From: Sporomusa acidovorans
GTDB lineage: Bacteria; Bacillota; Negativicutes; Sporomusales; Sporomusaceae
Reading direction: 5' to 3' (one strand)
Assembly: GCF_002257695.2 (NCBI RefSeq)
Contig: NZ_CP155571.1
DNA: 64,000 bases
In this document: positions 41,641-49,898 of the stretch, piece after piece
Layout: every line of letters starts with the position of its first letter
Position numbering within the stretch: the stretch's first letter is position 1
The notes under the pieces: generated by a model
The model's database searches: none
What the model was told of the DNA's origin: nothing
The model's input: the letters and a program-made list of their open reading frames with translations, nothing else
Made by a program: the position numbers and the translations under genes

Positions 41641-42677
41641 TCCCGCCGGTAACTGCCGTCAGTCACTCTATGGCACCATTCCAAATTGTTCAGATACCAT
41701 TCCACAGTCTTGATAATCCCAGTCTCAAAGGTCTCAGCAGGCACCCATCCCAACTCTTTTTGAATTTTAGATGCATCAATCGCATACCGCAGATCATGTC
41801 CAGGACGATCCTTTACATAGGTAATCTGGTCCCGGTAGGATTTACCGTCATTACGTGGCCGCTTTTCATCTAAGATATTACACAATATATGTACAATATC
41901 AAGATTTTTCTTTTCATTATGTCCGCCGATATTATATTTTTCTCCTGGTTTTCCCGCTTCCAAAACTCTGAGAATAGCCCGGCAATGATCCTCTACATAC
42001 AACCAATCCCGAACGTTTTGTCCATTGCCATAGATAGGCAGTGGCTTACCTTCCAAAGCATTTAAAATCATTAAAGGTATCAGCTTCTCCGGAAATTGAT
42101 AGGGACCATAGTTATTGGAGCAATTGGTCATAAGTACCGGGAGTCCGTAGGTATGATAATAGGCTCGTACCAGATGATCAGACGACGCCTTGGATGCGGA
42201 ATATGGGGAATTCGGCGCATAGGCCGTTTCTTCCGTGAAATAGCCGGTGTCTCCTAATGAGCCATATACCTCATCGGTTGAAATGTGCAGAAACCGAAAC
42301 TGGTTTTGTTTGTCCTTATCCAACTCTCGCCAATATTTGCGTGCTTCCTCTAATAACGCAAATGTTCCCTGAATATTCGTACGAATGAATTCTCCCGGCC
42401 CGTCAATTGAGCGGTCCACATGCGACTCAGCAGCAAAATGAACGATGCTGTCAGGCTGATATTGAGTAAAAATATCATTAATTAACCCACTATCGCAAAT
42501 ATCCCCTTCAACAAAAATATAGTGGGAATCTTGTTCGATATCCTTTAACGAATCTAAATTTCCTGCATAAGTTAACTTATCTAAATTAATAAGCCGAATC
42601 GCAGAATTCTGTAATGCAATATGGATAAAATTACTGCCAATAAAGCCGGCGCCGCCGGTTACAAGCATGGTTGGCAT
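41607..42677 (-). CDS. rfbB: dTDP-glucose 4,6-dehydratase
   Basis: 356 residues. VTGGAGFIGSNFIHIAL (6-22), HFAAESHVDRSI, the STDEVYGSLG active site and PYSASKASSDHLVRAY (Tyr-x-x-x-Lys) are intact. It makes the dTDP-4-keto-6-deoxyglucose intermediate. The last eight residues (GLGAQGAE) are read from the GC-rich repeat block, so the original end was replaced by repeat sequence. The start follows AGAGG. It is first of the rfb genes on this strand; the rfbB-to-rfbA interval is occupied by the four-helix gene. Confidence 0.94.
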   Translation of the reverse strand: MPTMLVTGGAGFIGSNFIHIALQNSAIRLINLDKLTYAGNLDSLKDIEQDSHYIFVEGDICDSGLINDIFTQYQPDSIVHFAAESHVDRSIDGPGEFIRTNIQGTFALLEEARKYWRELDKDKQNQFRFLHISTDEVYGSLGDTGYFTEETAYAPNSPYSASKASSDHLVRAYYHTYGLPVLMTNCSNNYGPYQFPEKLIPLMILNALEGKPLPIYGNGQNVRDWLYVEDHCRAILRVLEAGKPGEKYNIGGHNEKKNLDIVHILCNILDEKRPRNDGKSYRDQITYVKDRPGHDLRYAIDASKIQKELGWVPAETFETGIIKTVEWYLNNLEWCHRVTDGSYRRERIGLGAQGAE

Positions 42678-42817
42678 TGAATTGGCCTCTCTTTCTAATA
42701 CGGATAATGACGCTTTAATCTTCTTGCATAGTAATGCTTAAAACAAAAGCTCTACGATTTGTCTATTCAAACCCGCAATACTTTCAAATCGCACTACCTA
42801 ACCCCGTGCAGGTTCGG

Positions 42818-43621
42818 TTAGCTAAACGTGAGTAGTGCCCTTCTAATGGTTTCTCTATTTATTCCGGTTAACTGTGATAGCTTTCTGCCTGATAAGCCGG
42901 TATTATTTCTTAGTTTAAGTAAAAACTCCTTGAGAATTAACGCATTCTCTTTTTTAATCATATCCTTTAATGTCAGTCCGGTACTTTGCAAAGTATCCGC
43001 TAATAACCTTCGAACATCAGCCTCTATTTTCTCATCCTCTTCACTGCAATTTCGAATATCAAGGCATACTTCACCGTTATACTCTGCATGAAACTGCCGA
43101 AACCGATTAAGAGCTGCCTCTGTTTCCCGGCCGAACATTCTTAAAACTTCAGCCATTTCAGGTAAATATCGTGTTACCCCCGGTCCACTTAAATAGGCCT
43201 GATAACTACTCCATTTGTACGTTTCGCTCCTGCTTATACCAGCCTTTTCAGGATTCTGGTGAACATAGCGGATAACCGTTAAGAGATAGCTGTCATTTTC
43301 TATATTCTCACTTTTATACCGGTCTTGAAATAGATGTCCAACCCGCTGGTATTTTTGATTAAAGTATTTTACATAGCTTGTTCCAATTCGTTTCATAAGT
43401 TTAGCAATGCCATTGCACCCTTCTTTTATCACTAGATGAACGTGATTATCCATTAGACAATAGGCATATAACAAGCAACCTTCATCCGCTTTCTTCGAAT
43501 ACAAGAAATCTATGAAGGTCAATTTATCTGCATCGTCTAGAAATATATCTCTTCGTTCATTACCACGTAACATTATGTGATAAATACCTGTTTTACTAGG
43601 TATCCTAGCACTTCTTGGCAT
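42818..43621 (-). CDS. REP-associated tyrosine transposase, full length (RAYT 2)
   Basis: 267 residues. The HUH motif DNHVHLVI (about 65-72), YVKYFNQKYQRVGHLFQDRY, and a helical C-terminal region (LKLRNNTGLSGRKLSQLTGI) ending in a helix-turn-helix-like part are complete. It matches RAYT 1 up to HQNPEKAGI and shows what RAYT 1 lacks. The start follows GGGTGATGGCT. A REP-like repeat lies just upstream at 43661-43690, so the gene and repeat travel together. It interrupts an IS1182-like transposase remnant. Confidence 0.88.
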   Translation of the reverse strand: MPRSARIPSKTGIYHIMLRGNERRDIFLDDADKLTFIDFLYSKKADEGCLLYAYCLMDNHVHLVIKEGCNGIAKLMKRIGTSYVKYFNQKYQRVGHLFQDRYKSENIENDSYLLTVIRYVHQNPEKAGISRSETYKWSSYQAYLSGPGVTRYLPEMAEVLRMFGRETEAALNRFRQFHAEYNGEVCLDIRNCSEEDEKIEADVRRLLADTLQSTGLTLKDMIKKENALILKEFLLKLRNNTGLSGRKLSQLTGINRETIRRALLTFS

Positions 43622-43660
43622 AGCCATCACCCAATGCCATTATATACCATCAAAAAATAA

Positions 43661-43690
43661 TTGTCAATCAGAACCGTCCCTAGTGGCTTC
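43661..43690. repeat. REP-like repeat beside RAYT 2
   Basis: TTGTCAATCAGAACCGTCCC followed by TAGTGGC: the same unit as at 18848 and 29053 with two changes. It sits 40 nt before the RAYT 2 start and joins directly to the transposase remnant. Confidence 0.75.
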
Positions 43691-43908
43691 TAAAATTCGA
43701 GCGATAGCAGGATATTGATTGGGAAGTTAGGACGGCCATTATCGGCAGAGTATAACGGCGCAAAGGGTGCTTCATCAATCTGGCTGAAAACGTGTTCGTA
43801 AAATATGGGAGCCCAACTGGCCATTAAGCGTTTTTGTTGACTGGGGTGTAAATGCTGGAAGTCATCAAACAAGCGTTCCTGAAGGTGTGAATTATTTTTG
43901 CGAAACAT
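43691..43908 (-). pseudogene. IS1182/IS5-like transposase, N-terminal remnant
   Basis: About 72 residues (LHPSQQKRLMASWAPIFYEH, then FAPLYSADNGRPNFPINILL) match the first part of DUF772-type transposases, whose N-terminus carries FxxLYSxxxGRPxxPxxxLL. The frame stops exactly where the REP-like repeat starts (43690), so the rest of the transposase was lost when RAYT 2 arrived or recombined here. Confidence 0.7.
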
Positions 43909-44276
43909 TTATATTCGCTCACTTTCAAATATCGTTATGTTTATAATAATAATATTCGACTTTAAGCAGAAAATCCCTGTTCGCAATACCTACAAAACCT
44001 TATTTCATAAGGGCTTTAGGTCATTTTCTCTCGGTAACTGATACCCCTGTGCAGGGGGAGTTTTCGCAGTAGAATCATTCATATGCTTCTAAATCTCCTT
44101 AGTCCTCTCCGGCAATTTGCAATAAATACTTCCCATACACGTTCTTCTTCATGACTTCTCCCGGGGCAGCTGTTTACTAATCCGATTTAGTAACCGGATA
44201 AAGACGCGTACCTTATAGTACGAATTGTTTAATAAAAAAAATTCATTTCAGATCTCTTTTGTCTTTTCATAATAAC
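43909..44276. other. Gap of 368 nt with an rfbA remnant
   Basis: No intact gene. It contains a hairpin CCCCTG/CAGGGG at 44044-44057, possibly an IS end, the rfbA remnant (44101-44215), and sequence matching the flank behind vanZ copy 1 (TTTAATAAAA, ATTCATTTCAG). Nothing else was recognised. Confidence 0.55.
44101..44215 (-). pseudogene. rfbA remnant with large internal deletion
   Basis: The first part (TTGCAATAAATACTTCCCAT and onward) matches the 3' end of rfbA near 40090-40155; it then jumps to sequence matching the 5' region near 40883-40925 (CTAATCCGATTTAGTAACCG). About 750 nt between were lost. Confidence 0.7.
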
Positions 44277-44750
44277 TCATTACTTCTGTTTCCACTAAAC
44301 AACCAGAATATGCCTATCCCCATAGCAGCACCTGCAGTATCCAGCAGCACATCAGATATTTGCCCGCTCCGCCCCGTTGCTACAAACACCTGATGGAATT
44401 CGTCCCAAACAAAGCAACAATGCCAGGAGATATATCTTTTTCCCCTTCATACCGCTTATTCTAAGAGTCCTGGTCAGTAATAATCCTAACAGAAAATATA
44501 TCGTAACATGTGCCAGTTTCCGTATAAATCCATTATATTTTACAGCCAGCCGCTCAATCGTTCCCGCATCCCGATGAATTGGTATTACAAAGGCTGCCGC
44601 CGTGATGATAATCTTAGTCACCTTCAGACTTAAACCATTAGACTCTTTTACAGGCTGAGCCGAAAAAACAAAAATACATGCTATCCAGATCAATATAACT
44701 GCCCAATGCAAGATCAGATATTTTATCTTAGCTTTTTTTATTGGCTCCAT
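44277..44750 (-). pseudogene. VanZ family protein, frameshifted (copy 2)
   Basis: The first 110 codons match vanZ copy 1 (IFVFSAQPVKESNGLSLKV, YFLLGLLLTRTLRISG), but about 14 nt are missing after YLLALLLCLG relative to FFALLFSLAYAVSDEL in copy 1, so the frame shifts and stops. The DELHQ segment is lost. The sequence homologous to copy 1's end continues to the stop at 44277. Confidence 0.8.
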
Positions 44751-44810
44751 ATGGCCTCTTTTCTACACCTTTTCGTTGGTTTTTCCCGCTGATTTACGGT
44801 TCCCATGTAT

Positions 44811-45193
44811 TTAGCTTTCCTGGCACTCAAACCTCCAGGCGTCCCGGCACATTGCCACTATATCCCGTTTCGCCTTCCATTGTAATTCCTTTCCAGCTTT
44901 TGTCGCATCCGCATAACATTCGGCAATGTCTCCCGGCCTACGGTCAACAATCTCATACAGCACTGCAATGTCATTGGCCTCCTCAAATGTCTTCACCAGT
45001 TGCAGCACGGAAGTCCCTGGCTTGTCCCCAAATTATAAATATGTACACCTGTCGTTAGATGGTCAAGTGCGGCCACATGCCCTTCGGCCAAATCCATAAC
45101 ATGAATATAATCCCGAACCCCTGTACCATCGATTGTCGGATAGTAGGTATGAGAGCCTATATAGCCGGCGCCACCTGTTACCAGTACATTCAT
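44811..45193 (-). pseudogene. galE, internally deleted and frameshifted (copy 3)
   Basis: The start MNVLVTGGAGYIGSHT joins directly to YPTIDGTGVRDYIHVMDLAE, so about 170 residues including the active site were deleted. A second lesion after YNLGTSQG shifts the frame before LQLVKTFEEANDIAV, which continues to the normal C-terminus. The junction is between ACC and TATCC, with little microhomology. Confidence 0.88.
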
Positions 45194-45252
45194 AATCAAC
45201 CAACTTCCGTTCCTGCAATGACAAAGACTCCGCATCCTGCAAAGATTAATAA

Positions 45253-46800
45253 CTAATACTGCCAGCGCACACTAACCCCGGCAAAATAATTAGTATCTTC
45301 ATGTCCACTAACGAAGCCGGCATTATTGATCCTCGCTATACCGAGTTGACTGTCGAGGAAAACACTCTCCCGCAGTTTAGTCTGATAGGCCAGCCAACCG
45401 GATTTTATCGTTTGGGAAACAACCGCCGACCTGTCCATCGTGACAAAATTAACATTTAATGATATCTGACTGTTCGTGTCCAGATAACGGCCTACCTTTA
45501 CATAATACTGATTTGAATCGTGGCCTAACGGATCGCCAATAATATCGCCCTTGTACACATATCCATTCGTATATAATTGATGATTATACCACCAATTGCT
45601 GGTATGAGCGTATTCTACCTTCATATCCCAAGTACCATCGTTATTAAGCTTGGGAATATATACCCCTACTCTTTCTGCTACTTTTGACGGCATATAGTTG
45701 GCTTGATCCTCACCATAGAGTTCACCATACACCTGAACACCATTCCATTTAGGCAGCCGCAGTTTAAAATCCAGCCCGGCAATATTATTCCATTTATCAG
45801 CAGCGGCATCAGCGTTACGGCCTAACAGCCAATCCCTATAATCACCACTACTTAAACTATGCCCATTGCCGCCTACCATGGAGGTAAACGACAATCCGAA
45901 AGTAAAGTTCCGCTGCGGAGTAAATGTTCCTCTCATTGCTACAAACGAGGGGTTGTCCACTTCGTTGGCGCTCAGCTTCGTCCGGTTACTCTCCAGTTCA
46001 CTATACATAGCCGTAAAATTCATCTCACCAAGAAAACGGAAAAAACCATTGCTGGTATATGGCTCAAGATTCGATAATTTAATGGAAGTCAATGGCGTCA
46101 TATTATTGCCAAGAATTAATGACCCTGTGGCACCATGTCCCCAGAAAACCGGATCTTTCCCCAGTTGAACGCCCATACCATTGATGCGGGTCTTCACATA
46201 CCCGCTGGTCAGGGCTGCTTCGCCCTGTTGGTCTTCATCATAACTAAACCGCGGTTCCAAGGCAATAACCATATCGGGACTAATTTTTCCGAATAACTGC
46301 GCCTGGGCAATTACATTGCCATTTTGGCCATAGCGATACCCATTATTATTGCCATTAAGCGGCTGATAGCTGGCCCGGGGGCCAGCATCACCCTTACGAT
46401 AGCCTACCGTATCGCCATGATAGGTACCCAGTTCCAGCTGAACTTCCCGTAATTCCAACGATAAATCTGCCTTTTCCCCGGATAGTATCTGTACTTCAGC
46501 CGTTAATTCCTTTTCCAATTCCTTTTCCATATCGGCCATATAGGGCGGTAAAGGCCGTTTCCGGGACTCTGCCTGAATTTCGATCAGCCATTGGGCCATC
46601 TGCATCCGGGTATAAGGCTTCGTACCGTTGGGCATTGAGGTAAGATAACCCATGCCATCGAATTTTTCAATATATCCGTATAGTGGACTGGTCAAAGGAA
46701 CATTGGGTGAAACAAAATCAGACGGTGCCGCCTGAACCCCGGTCGACAAAAGCCCAATTAATAGACTTGCGGCCAGCGATTTCTTCAATGACAAATTCAT
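45253..46800 (-). CDS. Capsule assembly Wzi family outer membrane protein (copy 2, intact)
   Basis: About 515 residues. A signal peptide ends near STGVQAAPSD; then an N-terminal helical domain (YGYIEKFDGMGYLTSMPNG and a YTRMQMAQWL helix) and a long beta-rich barrel, with alternating polar/aromatic strands (FFRFLGEMNFTAMYSELESN, NNIAGLDFKLRLPKWNGVQV) and a terminal aromatic strand (YFAGVSVRWQY), the outer-membrane insertion signal. Wzi helps anchor capsule at the cell surface. GTG/ATG double start; ATG 46800 with GGGAGTG is chosen. Its presence supports a diderm organism. Confidence 0.85.
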   Translation of the reverse strand: MNLSLKKSLAASLLIGLLSTGVQAAPSDFVSPNVPLTSPLYGYIEKFDGMGYLTSMPNGTKPYTRMQMAQWLIEIQAESRKRPLPPYMADMEKELEKELTAEVQILSGEKADLSLELREVQLELGTYHGDTVGYRKGDAGPRASYQPLNGNNNGYRYGQNGNVIAQAQLFGKISPDMVIALEPRFSYDEDQQGEAALTSGYVKTRINGMGVQLGKDPVFWGHGATGSLILGNNMTPLTSIKLSNLEPYTSNGFFRFLGEMNFTAMYSELESNRTKLSANEVDNPSFVAMRGTFTPQRNFTFGLSFTSMVGGNGHSLSSGDYRDWLLGRNADAAADKWNNIAGLDFKLRLPKWNGVQVYGELYGEDQANYMPSKVAERVGVYIPKLNNDGTWDMKVEYAHTSNWWYNHQLYTNGYVYKGDIIGDPLGHDSNQYYVKVGRYLDTNSQISLNVNFVTMDRSAVVSQTIKSGWLAYQTKLRESVFLDSQLGIARINNAGFVSGHEDTNYFAGVSVRWQY

Positions 46801-46909
46801 CACACTCCCATTAATAATAATAAAATAAATTCGATCATACTGGCTTTTTTCCTATCGAAACACTCAACCCACTGACCAAAAGTTAGGGATCCACCCCTTA
46901 TGCCTACGG

Positions 46910-47671
46910 CTACTGGGCTTTAAAACGCAAAGCCGCTATCCCCAGGTATTCGCGAAGTGCTGTTCCTGAATTACTTAAAGCACCAGAACTTGGTGAAAAT
47001 TTATTGAAATACAAATGCGTTGTCCGGGAAACCCGGTAGTCTGCCGGATAAGGCAAAACATCCATGCCGACGCGTTCAAAGTTCATCACCACCCGTGGCA
47101 TATGAAACCCCGATGCAACCAGGATAGGACTGTTAAACCCATGCTGCAAGAGTATCTCTTTCGTATATAATGCATTTTCCGTCGTAGTCAGACTTTTATC
47201 ATCAATAAATATCTGATTGTCCGGTACGCCTAAGTCCATGAGAATTCTTTTCGATATTTGGGCTTCATTGCCAGAGTCGCTAAATACCTGGCCACCGGAA
47301 ATGATAATCGGTAATCTTGTTTTTAAATGCAAACGCACAGTCGTTAACAACCGGTTAGCACTGCTTCCCGACAATTGCCCCATTCCGCTGACATCAGGTG
47401 TATCTTTTGTTGCCCCATAACTCAGCATTACAATAACATCCCGGTCAGTTACTTCACCTGGCGGTTGATACCGTTGTTCCAGCGATTGGATCAGCATATC
47501 GCCACAGGGAGATATAGACAGCAGATAAATTGTGAAAGCAACCAACCATGTAAATCCTGCCGCTTTTTTCCAGCGTTTAAATAATAATATGCCTAAAAAT
47601 AGCAACCCAGTTATAAAAATACCAGGAGGTAATAGCCAATTGTAAAAAAACTTTACAACGTAAATCATCAT
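46910..47671 (-). CDS. YdcF/ElyC-like DUF218 envelope protein (copy 2)
   Basis: About 253 residues with the same layout as copy 1: two membrane helices (FFYNWLLPPGIFITGLLFLG and AAGFTWLVAFTIYLLSISP) and the DUF218 domain (RDVIVMLSYGATKDTPD, IIISGGQVFSDSGNEA, ILVASGFHMPRV). ATG 47671 has AAGG 6 nt upstream. Only part of the residues agree with copy 1, much less than for galE, so this duplication is older or has diverged faster. It sits beside wzi copy 2. Confidence 0.87.
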   Translation of the reverse strand: MMIYVVKFFYNWLLPPGIFITGLLFLGILLFKRWKKAAGFTWLVAFTIYLLSISPCGDMLIQSLEQRYQPPGEVTDRDVIVMLSYGATKDTPDVSGMGQLSGSSANRLLTTVRLHLKTRLPIIISGGQVFSDSGNEAQISKRILMDLGVPDNQIFIDDKSLTTTENALYTKEILLQHGFNSPILVASGFHMPRVVMNFERVGMDVLPYPADYRVSRTTHLYFNKFSPSSGALSNSGTALREYLGIAALRFKAQ

Positions 47672-47899
47672 TTTCATCCTTCATAATCTTGTAAGACTAT
47701 TCTTAATACTATAAACTCCATACCATACTTAATTAGTTATAAGCATTTCTTTTTTTGCCAATACTCTCGTAAAATCAAAATGAGATTGAAACATCAAAAA
47801 AATAGATTATATTCCTATCGTATTTTCTTAATGCTCTTTAATCTTGCTTATGTACTGTTTACAAACTGTTTTCGTCTTTTCTAATGCCTAAATGGTCCC

Positions 47900-48859
47900 T
47901 TACTTTTCGGTTGCGGCGACGGTTAAATCTTGTTTTCGCCACCAGTTTAAAGTTTCAGTTAAACTATCTAAAAAATTATGTTTCGGTTTCCACCCAAAAC
48001 ACTTCTGCAATTTAGCGGCTGAACCAACAAAAAACGGTACTTCCGAAGGGCGAAACCGTTGCTGATCTACTTGAACAGCAATAGGTACCCGGGCCGCTTT
48101 TATTAGAAATGTTAAAATATTTTCAATCCGCCGTGGAGTACCTGAACAAACATTATAAATACCGTTCTCAACCTTATTTTCAATTAAATTGACATATGCT
48201 TCAATAACATCACGGACATCGGTAAAATCTCTTTGCGTACTTAAATCACCAACACAAAGACTCGGCAAACATAATCCCTGTTCAATTTTCGCTATTTGCG
48301 ATGCAAAATCGCTAACCACATATCCCCTGGCTTGTCCCGGTCCAAAATGATTAAACGGCCGCACATGAATAACATTTAGGTTTTCCTTATGTGCTAATTG
48401 AAGTGCTAGCTGACCGGCAGCTAGTTTACTGACGGCATAAGGATTCTGAGGTAAGCATGCCTCTGTTTCATCTAATGGTATACCCTTTTTTCCGGTTAGG
48501 CCATACTCTTCGCTGGTTCCAACCGTGATAACCTTAGCGTGGGAAGCATATTTTTTCACTGCTCCGATTAGATTTATAGTCCCAATGGTATTAATCTTTA
48601 CGGTTAAATCCGGTTTCTCCCAGGAACGGCTTACCATACTCTGCGCCGCCAAATGGATAATACCGTCTGGATTAGTTGACTTAATAGCTTCTCTCAGTTC
48701 ATGCTGATCGATGATGTCAAAACTTATACATTCTGCCGAATTAAATTGACGATAATTTGTATCCATTACCCCGGCATATACTTCATGACCTCGTTCAACT
48801 AAAGCCGGCACTAAATAACTACCCACAAACCCGCTTGCACCTGTCACCAATACCCGCAT
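47900..48859 (-). CDS. rmd: GDP-6-deoxy-D-mannose reductase
   Basis: About 319 residues of the SDR family. VTGASGFVGSYLVPALVERG (5-24), VGTSEEYG and NPYAVSKLAAGQLALQLA are the NAD(P) and Tyr-x-x-x-Lys sites; HVRPFNHFGPGQARGYVVSD is typical of Rmd. It reduces the product of Gmd to GDP-D-rhamnose. ATG 48859 is 4 codons inside the longest frame and starts the family's conserved N-terminus. It lies 22 nt after gmd in transcription order, so the two form a pathway pair. Confidence 0.9.
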   Translation of the reverse strand: MRVLVTGASGFVGSYLVPALVERGHEVYAGVMDTNYRQFNSAECISFDIIDQHELREAIKSTNPDGIIHLAAQSMVSRSWEKPDLTVKINTIGTINLIGAVKKYASHAKVITVGTSEEYGLTGKKGIPLDETEACLPQNPYAVSKLAAGQLALQLAHKENLNVIHVRPFNHFGPGQARGYVVSDFASQIAKIEQGLCLPSLCVGDLSTQRDFTDVRDVIEAYVNLIENKVENGIYNVCSGTPRRIENILTFLIKAARVPIAVQVDQQRFRPSEVPFFVGSAAKLQKCFGWKPKHNFLDSLTETLNWWRKQDLTVAATEK

Positions 48860-48881
48860 TTGAATACACAACCTCTTTTAT

Positions 48882-49898
48882 TCATTGTTTAGTAGCCGCT
48901 GCATACTTTACAAGATTATCGTTAGATGTTGCTTCTTTCTTAACCCGTTCAAGATCTGCCGATACCATCATTTGAATAAGTTCTTCCAGGCTAGTTGCCG
49001 GTTCCCAATTTAACTTTTCTTTAGCTTTAGCCGGGTTTCCCAATAGAACTTCAACCTCGGCCGGACGATAAAACTGCGGATCTATAACAAGATAATCCTC
49101 GTAATGCAGACCTACATATTCAAAAGCTATTTTGCACATATCCCTGACCGTAGTTGTTTTTCCGGTAGCGACAACATAATCATCCGGTTTGTCCTGCTGC
49201 AGCATCAGCCACATAGCTCTAACATAATCACCGGCAAAACCCCAGTCCCGTTTAGCATCAATATTACCCAGTCGAAGTTCACTTTGCACCCCTAATTTTA
49301 TCCTAGCGACCGCATCCGTCACTTTACGGGTGACAAACTCTATCCCCCGTAAAGGTGATTCATGATTAAACAAAATACCGCTACAGGCGAACATATCAAA
49401 ACTCTCCCGATAATTCACCGTCATCCAATGGCCAAACAGTTTTGCAACCCCGTAAGGACTTCGCGGATAAAACGGTGTTTTTTCCGACTGCATCGGTTCT
49501 TGAATCAGACCAAACATTTCACTGGTAGAAGCTTGATAAAATTTTATTGCCGGGTCGCTTAACCGGATTGCTTCAAGCACATTTAAAGCCCCAACCCCAG
49601 TTGTCTGCGCAGTTAGCACCGGCTGTTGCCAGGATGTGGCAACAAAGCTTTGCGCTGCCAAATTATAGACTTCCGATGGCTTGGCTACCTTTATTGCGCG
49701 AATGATTGACGATAAATCAGTCAAATCACCATAAATAAGTTCCACTTCATTTTCAATGCCTAAGAATTCCAAGCGCCAAGTTGTGGACGTGGCCCGCCGA
49801 GCCATTAATCCGTATACTTTATAACCTTTGTCTAAAAGCAAGCTAGCCAAGTATGCCCCGTCTTGACCGGTAATCCCGGTAATTAGTGCTGATTTCAT
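48882..49898 (-). CDS. gmd: GDP-mannose 4,6-dehydratase
   Basis: 338 residues. TGITGQDGAYLASLLLDKGY (8-27), NLAAQSFVATSW, the STSEMFG active site and YPRSPYGVAKLFGHWMTVNY (Tyr-x-x-x-Lys) are those of Gmd. It turns GDP-mannose (made by manC at 11558) into GDP-4-keto-6-deoxymannose. The start ATG overlaps the stop of the glycosyltransferase upstream by 4 nt. The pair gmd-rmd gives GDP-D-rhamnose rather than GDP-fucose, since no WcaG is seen. Confidence 0.94.
   Translation of the reverse strand: MKSALITGITGQDGAYLASLLLDKGYKVYGLMARRATSTTWRLEFLGIENEVELIYGDLTDLSSIIRAIKVAKPSEVYNLAAQSFVATSWQQPVLTAQTTGVGALNVLEAIRLSDPAIKFYQASTSEMFGLIQEPMQSEKTPFYPRSPYGVAKLFGHWMTVNYRESFDMFACSGILFNHESPLRGIEFVTRKVTDAVARIKLGVQSELRLGNIDAKRDWGFAGDYVRAMWLMLQQDKPDDYVVATGKTTTVRDMCKIAFEYVGLHYEDYLVIDPQFYRPAEVEVLLGNPAKAKEKLNWEPATSLEELIQMMVSADLERVKKEATSNDNLVKYAAATKQ

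Noticed and set aside
41439..41873. Long plus-strand open frames rich in Pro, Arg and Cys across 41.2-41.9 kb
   Set aside because: They are created by the GC-rich repeat block and the reverse of rfbB; they carry no domain and no ribosome site.
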